Shown: positions 34,306 to 48,600 of the stretch, piece by piece
How positions within the stretch are numbered: the first letter of the stretch is position 1
How the letters are laid out: every line of letters begins with the position of its first letter
Notes under the pieces: generated by a model
What the model was told of the DNA's origin: nothing
Databases searched by the model: none
The model's input: the letters and a program-made list of their open reading frames with translations, nothing else
Origin: Ciona intestinalis
Lineage: Eukaryota > Chordata > Ascidiacea > Phlebobranchia > Cionidae
Direction of reading: 5' to 3'
Length of the DNA stretch: 64,000 bases
Assembly (NCBI RefSeq): GCF_000224145.3
Contig: NC_020170.2
Span: 3,550,646-3,614,645, forward strand
Program-made: the position numbers and the translations under genes

Positions 34306-36606
34306 CTTGAATTCAGTCAAAGTGGGACCATGTACAGAGTTTGTGATAAAGAAGCAGTTTCTAAATTGAACTACCCCTTATGCCTGTCAACATGAAAAAT
34401 TAGAGTGACAGTTGAATCTTTCAGCATAAATGTTAAATTATTCCTTGGTAAGGCTATTATAAGACTAAGTTCTCTATATAGATATGGCGCAACCAACGGC
34501 AATTAATACACGTTTTTATGTTTTGCAGATATAATCCACAACACCTAAAAACTACATCCATTCATTTCTACATAATGCTCTGACGTATCCTGCTTTTTTG
34601 TAATTGCATGTCAGTTTATGCAAACATGGCACATTCTCAAAATAGGCTAGAAACTTAAATGTTGTTATTCGTTTTTTTTTGCAAATTGTTTTGCAGGACA
34701 CACCTCCTAAACTTATTGCTTGCGTAACTTGGTTAGCAAACAAACGCCCTAGTGCACGTGCAGACGTGGCGATGCTTCATTGCAGATAATTGCCCTACAT
34801 ATTAAAGCAAAATGCTGTTTTCTTATAGACGATGTGTTTACAGGTAACAACATAAACTACTTTCTGACTGTTTAGAAAAATGACGTTTTGCGTCATAGCC
34901 GCAAGGCTGTTTCTGAATTTGAGCCACTGTTCTACTATTTTCAACCAGAAAAAGGGCACTAATTACCGATAAATAGGTTTGTGCAAGCTGTATAGAAAAA
35001 GATTTGAAATCTGAAATAAGTAGCATTCAAATATGACCTTCTTGGTGTCCTCATCTGTAAAAAGCAACACGAATCTTACAAAACAGGTGAACTCATAAGC
35101 GTGACGTGCCGGTTTTATGACGTCATAATTAGTCGGCGCCGCAGAGCGCTTTGCACATTTATCAAAATTTTCGTATTTGTGAAAATTCTGGATTCTAAGG
35201 AGTTTAACAGTAACAGAAACTGTACTTAGTTGTATAAACTTTGTGGTATATATAGGGGCTTTAGTTGAAATCTGTTCAAAGATTTTCGAGTCAAAATTGA
35301 TTTTTTACCGATCTGCGAGTTAAAAAGAAGACGGTAAAACAAAATAGATTATATGTGACTTTAATATTTAACTAGTATTGGGCAAGGTAGTGGGTAGCTT
35401 AGAAGAGAGTCATTTTTTGGCGTATGAATTTATTATGTAGCATATTGTAGCTTAAATGCCAAGGAAAAGGCAAGTAACATTTATTTTGTTTTATTTTTTA
35501 ATTTTACAAGATAAAGAAAATGCGTAATAATTTGACTATGCTTGGAAAAATCGTAAAAGGGTTGAAGACGCAACAGCAGGGCTAGCGAATGACCGTTAGA
35601 TAGCAGCTTGTGCTAAATGAACATTCTGTGTGAGGCATCTAATACAAACGAAACAACCCTTTTCTAATTACATAACATGTCCTTTTCTTACCGAAGTCGT
35701 ATCTTATAGTACAGCGAAAGCAATTCGACAAATCAATATTGAGTGATTTAAACTAACATCACTTGTTTAGTGGTTTTCGATCGCAAGCTACATCCAATCT
35801 ATCATCGGGTTTAGTTGTAACTTGATTCCTTCGTGTCGGGTCCGAACAGATTGGAAATCGAATCTCGGCTAGTTATAGCTGATTTAAAACGCGGGGTAGT
35901 CGCCGTAATCATTATTTAAGCCGTGTTGTTTGGCAGGCGACGACAGCAGATTAAGCTTAAAGCCAATCCTGAGGTAAGACAAGTTCACTTACAGCATTAA
36001 CTAGATGTTAAACAAGCGAAGAGACGGGAAAGTTTAGTTCCATTTGCGTCCGGATTTACTCTTGTAATACCCTACGCACAGCCAGGTAAGTATAGGTAAT
36101 ATATTATATCATGGACACTCTGGGGGTTTTGTTTGCTCATGACGACTGCTGTTTAAGCGTTGACATAGACAGAATTATTTATCTTTAGAAGTTTGAAAAC
36201 AAGTCTTGGTTTCGGGGCAAGTTACGGTAGGTACATTTCTGCAGAATGATGGACATTGATTCAAGCAGTCTCAGATCTTGCCCTGCAGTGCCCTTGACGT
36301 GTGCTGTTGCCTAATTGAAGCTCTAATCGATTGCGATAAAAGTTGCGAAGCAGGTTAAGACGACAGTGCCATAATCAATGGATAGCTTGCTAAGGTTAAG
36401 GCTTTACGAGTGCTACTGTTATTGTAGGTTAGGCAGTAAAGGTACAGATCGTATTAGTTTTTTTGTTTTTTTCTTGTCTTATTTTTTTTAAGTTTGATTT
36501 TAGTTTTGCAGCATGCATGTTAGAGAATAGATGTAGGTGTATTTATTAACGACTTTTATTATATTCTTCTTTATAGTACTGTGAGATAAGATGGAATACC
36601 GTTAAC

Positions 36607-36806
36607 ATATAGTGGGGTGGGGGGATGGGACACCTTTAGCACATAAATATCCGAATATCCTGATCTTGTTTTAAACAAATAACAACGGTCTATGGGAGTT
36701 GTGAGAATACGGTTTCATAAATTTTTGAATATTCTTTGTGTACCACCAAATGGAACGTGAAAATAGAGTGAAAAAGTGTCCCATCTTCCCCCACCCTACT
36801 ATATAT
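36607..36806 (+). mobile_element. MITE family A copy
   Basis: Left end TATAGTGGGGTGGGGGGATG and right end GTGTCCCATCTTCCCCCACC with the shared interior ACAACGGTCTATGGGAGTTG. A shorter related fragment (GTGAGATAAGATGGAATACC) abuts it on the left. Confidence 0.88.
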
Positions 36807-38327
36807 AATTTCTTAAATTTCCTAGTCGTGTTTTTAACATTAAAACGCTTATATATACAGTAACGAGGGTGCGGTTATATAAATTCCTTCGTTTAGTGAG
36901 ACGATGGTCCACCCTACCCCCATAACCTTCTATATACGAGTTAAATTTCATTTCAAAGGGAATAATATAACCTTTTCCATTAAAAAGATTGAAATGTTTT
37001 ATCAACAAAAAATGAATAAGTTAAAACAATATGGTCGTCATGTTAACTGGACGTCGATAACAGCATCGCTGCCTGGTTCGCCCTATTACTTTTCTGATAA
37101 GGTTTTAGGTTACACGTATTATAATTGAGATGCGCACGGTGTATACAAAGAAAACTGGTATGTCGTTGTGTGAACTCTAGATCATAGGACGCACAAAAGT
37201 GTTTTATTTGTAGCGCTTTTGTTTGTAAGTTTTCTCTATAACTCACAGTATTGTAAAGCATTGTTGTATCGTTCTCATTTTGAAAGGCGAAAGATGGCAG
37301 TCGGCTCTAGTACAGATACCGCATCGACCATATTGCCGCAAAAGCGCTCATTACTTGGCATTTTTTATTAATAACCAAGTTTCGCAAACTGATATAATTT
37401 GGTATGCGAGCTAGCAAATGAATTATGCATAGATGAAGAACCAAATTTAATCTATAGCTAATTTATACTGATAAGCAAGAATCGGTAAACTACCAGTATT
37501 TCGCGAAAGCATGATATTAATGCTGAATTAACATATAGATGGGCGCGTCAGCACTATAAGATATGTATACGGATCTGTAATTTGGGGTGTCACTTTTGGT
37601 TTCGTTTTATTATTCAGTTTTTCGGCGAAGGCTAAAAAATGCGAGACCCGCATAAACGGTGGTGTTATATAATGGTTTTGGTTTGACCAATATTTTGTGC
37701 ACTCAAAAGTACAAGGCATTTATTACTAGAGTTAGGTTACGAAATGTACATTAAATTTAGTTGAGTTCAGAGTTTCTTGGCTCGCCATTGTTTAAATCTA
37801 ACCTAGTATTTTTAAACATTATCTTAAACACGCCCACGATTGAAATGCTGTATTCAAGTTGTATTTAAGTTATTTAACCAGAACGTACCGGCATGCAGGA
37901 ATGGTATTGGGTATCCGCGTCAAGCATATAAATAATGCAGTAACTTTTCCTAAGGTAGTCGAGACATTTGGCTTCGCATAATCAGTGGCAGCTCCAAACG
38001 ATTTCGTTTCCGCTTCGTTAAGTCCAGATAGGACCTTGATTAAATCGGAAATTTAGACTGTATGGGTATATAGGAAGACGTGCTTGGAGATACATAATAG
38101 TAAGCAATGTGCGACTGATTAAAATCGATTGGAGTTAATTCCGACATTGTTGTTTGGTTTCTGTCGCATGTGATATGATCTCCGTGAAAACATAAGGGCA
38201 TATATGGCGAGCTGCGATAGAAAGGCGGTTTTCCGCTAAGTAAGGGTTGCAATTATCTTTGGCCAGTTCAAGGCTGTTTTGTTAAGACCAAGTGTTTTCA
38301 GCAGATCAGAAAGTTTCTTGTAAAAAT

Positions 38328-38527
38328 ATATAGAGAAGGGTGGGGAAAGTTGGGACACATTTTAACTCTATTTTCTTGTCAAATGTGGTAGTAAACAAGG
38401 ATCTTTCAAAGAATTATAAAACTATATGCTCACGACTCCCATAGACCGTTGTTAACTGTTTAAAACACGATCAGGATATTAGGATATTATGCGCCGAAGG
38501 TGTCCCATCTTCCCCCATCCTACTATA
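38328..38527 (-). mobile_element. MITE family A copy, reverse orientation
   Basis: GAAGGGTGGGGAAAGTTGGG at the left, GTGTCCCATCTTCCCCCATC at the right, interior reversed (CGACTCCCATAGACCGTTGT). Confidence 0.88.
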
Positions 38528-38695
38528 CAGTGAGTTGAGGTAAGATGGAAAATGTTTTTATTCTATTTTGACTTCGCATTATGTAGTAAACGAAGAACAT
38601 TCAAAAGTTATATAACCCTAGCCTCTCGACCCTAAAAGAGCACTGTTAATTGTTAATACGATTAGGATTTTTAGATACTATGTGCTAAAGGAATT
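38528..38695 (-). mobile_element. Degenerate MITE copy in tandem with the previous one
   Basis: GAGTTGAGGTAAGATGG, TTTTTATTCTATTTTGACTT, GCACTGTTAATTGTTAATAC and ATGTGCTAAAGG follow the same order as the adjacent copy, so this is a second, older unit arranged head to tail with it. Confidence 0.65.
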
Positions 38696-39640
38696 GGTTT
38701 TGGTAGGTAGATACCTTTATACAAGATTAAAAGTAAGCCTTTCCTGAACCTGACAGAATGTATTAATACATTGTTGCCCGCGGCGGTTTTGCTGCGCCTT
38801 TGTTGCAATGATCGAACTAATTGGGTGCAGGGAGCTGTAATGCAGTGGCTAATTGGCATCAGGTATAAGCTACAACGAACGCCGGGACAAAGCGTATGCG
38901 AAGTTAGCTTAATGTCATTAATAAATGACGGTCTTTTGGAGCTAAGGGTTCCAGTCTTAAAAATGAAATATTAATGCGACGGCCCAAATAAAATATATTG
39001 CTCCGATCGATTGCCTGCTTGTTTTGCAATACGCTCTTCTTCCTCGAGCCGAAGGTCGTTTAATGTCGCTACCGAGACTCGTACACCTATATGGTACAGT
39101 GTTACGCTACGCACAAACTTTATGGGCAAGGTCTAAAGACTATAAATCACTTTATTTACCAGCAATTCAGTATACGAGTAGTTTGTATCTAGATATATTT
39201 ATTTTAGATAGTTCTTTGCCATCAGTTGGTAATATAGGCCAAGCTTTGATTTTCAATTATAAGCTCAGTTTTGTTTAGTTGCAAAAAAACATTATTGATT
39301 TATATCATCGTATGTTTATCTGCTGGTGTGTAGTTATATATATATATAACTATATGGTATATTGCTAATCGTTATTACTAAGAGTATCGTCGCGATTTGT
39401 GTAGTGTATCGTAGTTGGAACATTTAACCATATGCTATGCATTTTATAGCTTAGGAATAATTTGATTCTGAATATTTAAAACTGGATTACCTGAAAAAAG
39501 AATCGTTCAACACAAATTAAAGATAAATAGTCCCTGGGAAAAAAACGTCTCGAACATCCAAAGATTTAAAACGACAATCCCCTTAAGACTGTGATGCAGA
39601 ACTCTGGGTTTCAAATCCCCCACCACTTTATTGGATCCGC

Positions 39641-42600
39641 ATGAGCCTCAAAATGGAGGAAGAGGACACAAAACCAATTGAAGAAATAGAGGGTTACCAC
39701 TTGTTGACGCCTGCGCTGTTGAATAAGTTGCAGAAGCGGCGGAATCATCTTCGGCAGAAAAAGCAAGAAGGAAATGTCGGGAACTCGGCGGCGAAACAGG
39801 CGGTTTTTAAAGGTAATTTTAAGTTCCGTTTTTAAAGGTAGTTTTAAGCTCTATTTTTATGGAAATTTAAGTTCTCTTCCCTGTCACCTTGTTTGGGTTC
39901 AGCGGTATAGGGGTTTGCTTGAAATAACCTCAAAAGCGAAAAGCGACAGACGTTATAACACTCGCGTCTTGTAGGATATTGAGCTTAATACAAAAGCACC
40001 GGCCGTGACATAAATTATTCACGATAGTAGTTTGCAGGGAGATCGCTAAATTTGTGCTTATTTTCCCGTATATGTTACGCCTTTTATTTTGACAGCGATA
40101 AACGTCTATACGCGTAAATTGTTGAAAAGCGAGTAAAACGTAAAATAGCTTTATAAACAAAAGATTATTTCCTTTTACTCTTTTTATAGCATGGTCTTTG
40201 CTCGAGCGATTAGTGTATGTATTTTTATCATCGTGCTCCAATTTTCCTTGCTTAATATTTCCCAAGGGGCGAACGGCTTTCGCCTGCAGTATAAACACAC
40301 GCAAATATGCCCGAGTGGCTACTAATTCTCCGTAAATGTGAAACATTTAGAAGTAGGTAACCTACATCTGTGGTATTCTTCATAACCAAGCTGTAATTTT
40401 CCGTTTCGTTGTATTTTACGAGCAACGTTATATCACGTCGAATTTTATTGGCCTGTGTACTATAATTGTAATTGCGACATTAATTTATCCAAACTGCTAA
40501 GAATGCTCAAATACGTACGGGCGCATATCAAAACAAAAGTTGTTGTTTAGTTTAATGGGATGCGACTGCTATTTTAATCGATATTACCACCAAGTTTATT
40601 ATCTACTAATTATACCCACTTTAAAGCAAGGCTTTTTATTTATTTAATCGTTATTGACAATATGATCAACTATAAGACTATTACTTGTGTCCAAAAAAAA
40701 TCATTAGGCCGATAATTTTCATTGTTTTTTTGGTCTCATGGGCTTTATCCATACACGTTCCTAAATTAAATAAAGCTTTTGCTGTTTTCAATTTGGAGCA
40801 AGCCTTTTTTCCTATTTGTCCATTTTATAAATATTTCGAACGGTTGTATCGGTTATAGTCTGTGCGGTTTACTTATTGCCGTTTCTGTATCTCCTAAACG
40901 TCAAATATCAGTTTAATTATGCAACCATATGTTTTTTTAAAGCCATACAAATGTCGGATTTTACCAATAAACTCACAGCATAAATATACACACGGAGCTT
41001 ATATACGCCTTTTTGACGGACTTGTTAATTTAAACGAAAGCTCCGGGCCAATGAATAATGAAAAAGAAATTTTACTGCCAAAATTTCTTGGGCGGCTCTA
41101 TCTGTAGTGTCTGTGTATATCGTTGAGTTTACAAAATTGCTCTAGTAATCTAGTGTATATGCATTCTGTTGCAAAAACACAGAATGCAATAAAATAGTAA
41201 AGGGCTAAGATAAATGTAAATAGCAGAAAAAAAACAGCCTTTCGCCTTTAAAGCATGCCCCCCCCCATATAACTATGGCATAAAATCAAGCAACCATAAA
41301 GGATACATACAGGGCAATAATAAAACCCCGTTGAAAATATGATACAGACTATATGTACTTTTTATGTTACAATCTTACTTTTTCTATAATAAAAATGTAC
41401 GAGTGTAATAGCCTATGCTGAAAACATTATACAATAAAACAGGTACTGTGTGTCAAAACGCGACTGTACTATCTACATAAAAGAGGGCGTGTACATAATT
41501 GTTGGTTGCCAGTTCTTTCTACCATTGTGGAATCGGTTCTCAAAAATAATTTCTAAAGCATAACCTATATATACATTGACATATTTACAATCCCTTTTCG
41601 TTAAGTAGAAGTTATAGGTGTAGTCTAATACTTTTACTGATTTACAATAAAGAAACTATACCCAGTACCCTAACAAATTGGATTATGTTGAAAAGATGAA
41701 AACCTTGATTTTCAGTTATTACATATAATACGCTTATACAGTAGGGCCAATAAAGATGGGACACATTTTGCACATAATTTTAAATATCTTGACCGTGTTT
41801 TAAACAATTAACAACGATCTGCGGGAGTCGTGAGGATACGTTTTTATACTGATTTAATTGGTCTTTGTTTAGTACCAAATGGGATAAGAAAATATAATGA
41901 AAATGTTTCCCATCTACCCCCACCCTACTACATAGACGTATTTGTTAAAGTGCGACCCTTTAAAATTTCATAACAGCTAACATCTTGGTACACATACAAA
42001 CAAAACAAAGTTATTTTGGTGGCAAATGAAAACTCCCGCTGATAAAATCCTGATGAAAAGATAAGACTTCCAAACCAATTGAATTAAACTCCGCTCGAGA
42101 TAAAAATCTTGAAAATCAGTCATTTTACCGACGTGTATGAGTCCCATAAACAAACACCCAACCATGGAAACTCCTTGGTCACAGTAGTATGTCGCAGACA
42201 TATTATAGTTTTCCTCGAAAGTTTCTTACATATGTGGATTTGCCAACCCCTTTAAGTAAAATATGCGTTTGTCCACCCTTTAAAAAGCTTACAATTACGC
42301 ACAGAGGTATTTAATAAACATGTTTACACATCATACACTTAAGGCAAAGACCTTTAATGAAGCAAATTCATTATATTTATTTGACACAACAATTTTGTAC
42401 GTATAGTAAAGTGGGGGAAAATGGGACACGGTTTTATTTTTTTTTCGTCCCAGTATGATATTCTTGCTCTCTAGATGTAAAACAAATTTCTCAAGTATTT
42501 TAGACTGGCTGCTTCCGGTCGCTCGTATTTCCCTTAAGTTTCCGCCAAAATTGTTTAATTAAATTGGCTTCGCCTTATCGTATACAGGTAACTTATAATA

Positions 42601-45600
42601 ATAGCACATTTGAATTATATAGTTTTGTTGAGTAAGATGGGATACATTTAGTCTATAAATCTCATATTTCCTGATCGTGTTTTTAATAATTAACAACGCT
42701 ATTTTAGAGTCCAGGTTATACGACTCTGTAAATATTCTTTGTTTCCTACTTAAGGGAACGAGAAAGGAGATTAAAAACATGTTTAATTTTACCTCACCCT
42801 ACTATATATAATATTGGGGAATCTATCGTTATTTATACATCTGTTATAGATCATATCGACCTCTGAGATGGTTTAGAATATTCAGCAACTGTTATTTATC
42901 GTTACTTTCCGCTGTTTTAATTATTAAATATAGCCAACTGAGATTTTTGTCAGATTGTTATATGTATATATATATATGTATTATTTAACACTTACGTCAC
43001 CAAACTGCGTATTATTGCTACCACAGTGGGCGTGTGTGTCCTTAAGGAATACGTGAAATACCCTTTTTGCATGGTAAAAAGTTAATGCGAATAACGATCC
43101 GCATTAACTCGTCATATGATAACTCGCTAACCGCGTTATTTTGCAGGGTCATTGGTTTATGCGCGTATCAACATTGAGTTAGCTTACTTAAGCGCAATAT
43201 TGTTAGACCTAGTTAATAAAATAAGTTTTTATACTTCATGGTGCTATTACCAACTTAAAATTGTAAAAATAATACCCGAAAAAGATTAAGCTCTTAAAAG
43301 TGAAAGTGTAATTCCACCAAACTTTTCATTACTCGCATAATGCGAGTAACAACCAACCTTCTACAGCAGATAACACGCTTATGACGTTATGCGTGTTAAC
43401 TTTGCTTTTGCGAGTAAATATGCGAGTACTTACGCGCATAAAAGTGACCATGCAAAACGGGTATAAGTCTATACTACTATGAGATAAAATGGGACGCTGT
43501 AAAAAACATTCACTAATACATTTACCTAGAGTTGTATACGTGAATAAAGCGGTTAAAAAAGTGTACAAAAAATGACACCGTTCTATATATCTTTATATAC
43601 TGTCGTGTTACCACCACGCGAGTATAAATAAATATCATCCATTCGTGCTACCCCGATTTGCTAACTTAAAATTTAATAAAAATGTGCTTTTTGATAGGAC
43701 GTAAACGCGTATAGCCTGAACTTCAGGTAGCCTATAGACGTCATAAAAAAAACATTAAAAATATTACTTTCCATTCAAGGCCTTGATCAGTCATGGATTC
43801 CAACTTCTGAGGAGATTGTTGAACCAGAACATAAACCTGATCCCACCCTTACTGACGGGCAAGAACTGCCTCAGTATTATGGGCGTTTCAAGAAGAGTCT
43901 GTACAACAAACCAATTTTAGATATCGACCCGTATTACAAAGAACGTGGTGAAAGCGTAAGTTTTTTTATCAGATTATTGTGTATTTCATTAAACAGTGTC
44001 GTTATTGTGGCTGCTGTTAATAAGTTTTGACTTGCGAGCTGGTAAAATCGGCAGAATACCTCGAAAACGTAACTGTTTTTAACAGACAGACTAAGGTATG
44101 TTTTTTTATTGAATAACTTTTTTTGTTATGATTTCCGCTAAAATGTTTCGATCTGCGATCGTGTAATATATATATTGGCAGAATGCCCGTATTTCGCTCA
44201 CAGGAATGGTTAGCACAACGTTCTAAAATCTATAAAATAGAGTTTTGATAATTAAATTAGCCTGCGTATAAAGAGAAAACGCGTAAAAAAGTAGCACAGA
44301 AAATTTTAATATATAATTTTTAACAACTTCGACCTTAAAATTAGAGTACGGTCGATTTTTTTTTCATTAATTTATCAGAATTTCTATTCGTAATTGGGTG
44401 ATTCACCTGAAGGGACTTTTTAAAGTGATCCCATGCCTTCATACTGTGTATCTTATCTTATATCATAATAACTTATTTTTTGCATTTTGTGTCCATTTTA
44501 ATACATTTGGTAAAAAACTTTTGTCTACGAGCATATAAGGCACTTAAGTCTCTCATCCCAAAAGTCAAGTTTTTGCTATTTAGTAGATGTAAGCTGTCAG
44601 GACTCATGACCATCAGAATAATTATAAGACAGCCAAAAGCATAAAATTTATTCTCTTTGCTAAATTGCTTACAGAGGTAGCTGCATTCATCTGAAATAAT
44701 TAACTTAGTATAACAATTTTATTAACTTTCTTTTCTTGATTAGCTTGAGTAGTGTGTCATGTTAATTTTTTGTATATTGGTTAATTTATTTTATTTTTTA
44801 GACATTTTGTGTGGTTACACAACGATTTGGAACAGACCATGTCTATAGGTTCAGTGCGACCAGAGGATTCTTTGTCTTCTCACCATTTCAACCCCTGCGT
44901 CAACTTGCTATTCGAATTATATTACATCCGTATCCTTTTAATAATTAAAAATATTTGTTCGTTAGGTTAATATTTTTTTCTAAATTCAAAAAAATCCAAA
45001 ATATAACTTACAAAAAATCCCAAAATGTCACCTACAAAGTCACATACACAATTCGTAAGCAGGCACGAGATGTTTGAAACAGAACCCTTGTGTTAAACGA
45101 CTATCGTTCTTCTATAGCGAAGTTTAATACTTACACTCATTCTTCAATGGACACAAAATGATTTTTTCTACATAACAATACCCGTTCTCTATTAGACAGC
45201 AAGTGATTTTATCCACATATTCTGTGAAATCCACTTTATACTTACTGTCAGGCCATAACAAGATGTCTTATCATTTATCAACCATATGGTTTATTTATAT
45301 TTTCATTCCCCTTGTAGTACTGACATTTTACTATTGTATATGAACTCATATAGAGTTTTCATACAGTTTGTGTCCACCGCTTTTATTGTCCAGCACTAAA
45401 CACTGTTTATATTGACATCTATTATTCGGACAGTCTAATAATAACAACTTAAAATGAAAATTTACTTGGCACCAACCACACAGTGTATAGTAAACTGTAT
45501 GTTTGGTGCCAAACTTTTCAAGTGACTTTGGAAGCTTTATCATAAAGTAAATAGTTCGTCGGCCCGTTGAATTATTTAGATAATTTTTTTTAAAATGCTT

Positions 45601-48600
45601 TTCAGTTTGTGGGCTCTTTTATTTGAAGCGTAAATATTGGATTAATAAGCGTCATTTAGGAGACACCTCTAAGCAGCTTATGAAATAGAACTATGAACTG
45701 CTTTTTAATATTTGTTTAGAAAACTCTGTGTTTAAACGCATGTTTATGACCTCACTTTTACCTTAACTAAAATCTTTAGATTATTTGATGCAATTGTCAT
45801 GACAACCATCCTCGTAAATTGTGTATTTCTTGGTTTAAATGAAGAAATTGCAGCAGCTGAGTAAGTTTCTTTCAAAACAAGTATATAAATGTGATTTTTA
45901 TGAAAACTTTACCCAAATTATCTTTTCATTTTTTAAAAATTTTCATTTAAATTAGGTTTCGGTTTTTCCTTTGTATAAGTTTTGTCTAAAGAAAAAATTT
46001 CGGCATAAAAATGAATGGAAACTGTACATGCAAATTATATGTTACACAATTACGTCAGCATATTGCGCTTTCCAACTGATAGTTAGTGTTATCATTCTTT
46101 TTATCAAATCACGAAAATAACAGGGTGTACCACAATACCATGACAGTAAGCAGGTGTTATTGTAAAACTCTGTTTCAACAGATATCTTTTTACTGCACTA
46201 TACACATTTGAGATGGTGGTAAAGATGGTTGGGCGTGGATTCATTTTGAATCCGTTCACTTATCTACGTGACCCGTGGAACTGGCTAGACTTTATTGTTG
46301 TCATTATTGCGTAAGTGAATGCATAATTTTATTTGCCTATTTTTTCCTGAAAATAGGGCCGTTTCTGTCTCACACTCTCTGTATACTAATGGTCATTCAG
46401 TATTGTTAGATTTTTTCAGTCATTTTGGGACCTCATTTTTACAAAAACTGTTGTGTATTCAGCCTTGTTATAAAATGCTGTATTAACAAATATTCACAAT
46501 AAATAAAGTTAGAATTGAAAAGTCTGCACAATATTTTTCCTTAATGACTTTAGTTTTAGACTAGCTCGCACTATCGTATGCTTTATAACCTACTATTGAT
46601 TGATCTATATTTTTTGATTTTTTTTTAGTTTATTGTTTGTTCTTTTTTTTATTGTTGTGTCTTATTACTAAAGGCTTTTTTAACAATGATTTACAATAAG
46701 TTGAGTCACAACTTAGAAAAGTTCAAACAAATCTAAAATAATGGAACTACCATTTTATCTGTATAGGTATGCTACAATACTTGGGTCGGCAAGTAATGTG
46801 TCGAGTCTCAGAACTTTCCGGGTGGTTCGTGCTTTCAAATCAGTTTCCATTGTTCCTGGTAAGTTTATATTATATTTTCGGTATCGCGTGTGCTTAAGTG
46901 TGCCATATATTCGGCATAAAGAAAAAATCACCTACAAAGTAACATACATGGTAACTCATAAACTGGCATGAGGTGTAACAGAACATCGGTGTTATATTGA
47001 CTGTCGTTTTCCCGCCCTGCGAGGATAAAGTAAGTTACATTAGCTCAATACTATTCTAAATCTTCGCTACCGTAACGGAAGAGACAAATAAAGTTATTAA
47101 TATTATTATTTGGAAATAGTTTTACCCATTTTATTGAATATAATATAAGAGTTAAACCATCTAACACATTGGTAAAAATGATCAGCTAATTCTTAAGCAT
47201 CTTCCATTTGTTCCATTTAAAAATATTGTTAGCCAACTTCAGACAGCTAAAAGTCTCAACATGGCAGACGTGTATAGATTTATTGGTTTTGAACCCCTTG
47301 CCATACCTAAAGCCCGTTTTGAAATAACTTCTCATAATAGAAGTATAGATTTATTGGATTCTGTATCTTGCCTGCTTAGAACCTGATAAGATATTACATT
47401 GTTTTAAAAGATAGGACGAAAGCGCTTATTTTTTCGGCAAGAATTGATGAAATATGAATATTTTATATGATGTTATTGCATAACAAAATAATAACTTACG
47501 ACAAAAATTAAAAATATTTCTAATAGTTTTAGAAGTAAAATTAGTAGTAGAATATGTCTTTTTAACTGAGCAAATCGAAAAAATCACTCAAATAAAATTT
47601 CAAAAACGACGAATTAGTGCCTGCAGTTTCATACTGTTCCTCTAGAGTGTTAACTAGAAATGGTATATATTTTCAATAAATACATTTTATCGCTTGCAAT
47701 GGAATGAATAAATACATTCCTCATTCTAAGCGGGTACCAGGTTTACATAACAGAACGTGTTGTTTCTCACGACTAACGATGCTGTGCCACAAAAGGATAA
47801 TTAAGTTGCATTTATTCAAATGGAGTAAATATAAGAATTTAATTAGGATTTAGTCAAATTTTGGTGTTTCTTTTATAATATTATTCTATATTTAGTTTTT
47901 TTACACAGGTAAGGATAAATAAGTTACTTTTATTTTTTCTTTCATTATGAAGCCAATATTAGAATACTATCCATACAGGTTTAAGAACGATTGTAAACGC
48001 TCTCTTCCACTCCATGAAGCCTCTCGCTGAAGTGATGTTCATCATGTGTTTCCTCCTCATTGTTGTCTCACTTATTGCTCTCCAAGCTTACCAGGGAGTC
48101 CTGAGGAGGAGGTGTGTGAAGCATCCTCCGTCTGGACTCTCTGAAGAGGCTTACTTCAACTACACGCATGATAAAGGTGCCAAACACTATATTCTACTTT
48201 TGCGCCTAACACTGGTATGTACAGTATGCATACAAGCCCTGGAATCAATTGTAATACCCTATGCGACTAATCAGAGTTAAAAAATACTATTCAAAACCAT
48301 TTTTTTATGTTAAACTTAATACACTATTAGACATATGCAAAAAACAAGCAAATATTTTCCATTCAATTATTATTCATTCTGGCTAATGAACTTAAAGTTA
48401 TGTCTTACCCTTATCCCTTATTACAGCAAACTGGAACGATGTTGACGGGGAAAAAGTTGTGTGTGGAAACAGCACTGGAAGCGGGTGAAATAATTGTTAT
48501 TTTTACTTTACATATTTTAAACATACATAAATGATTTGTGTATATTATTTTCATTTTACCAAAAATTTCCAGTTTAATTATGATAAGCTATAGTTGTATT

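Larger units (their letters stand above)
34306..39640. other. Intergenic region between divergent NNT and sodium channel
   Basis: About 5.3 kb. It should hold both promoters. Strong donor-like sites CCTGAG|GTAAGA (35972) and ACAGCCAG|GTAAGT (36086), plus an acceptor GATGCAG (ending near 39600), suggest non-coding 5' exons of the channel gene; this is inference. A SINE body fragment lies near 34075-34165. Three MITE copies occupy 36607-38695. No further coding gene is recognised. Confidence 0.5.

Noticed and set aside
36904..37128. 74-codon plus-strand ORF in the NNT-channel intergenic region
   Set aside because: Low-complexity composition, no family, no splice context.
39930..40346. 138-codon minus-strand ORF in channel intron 1
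   Set aside because: No homology or motif recognised; composition as expected from chance in a long intron.
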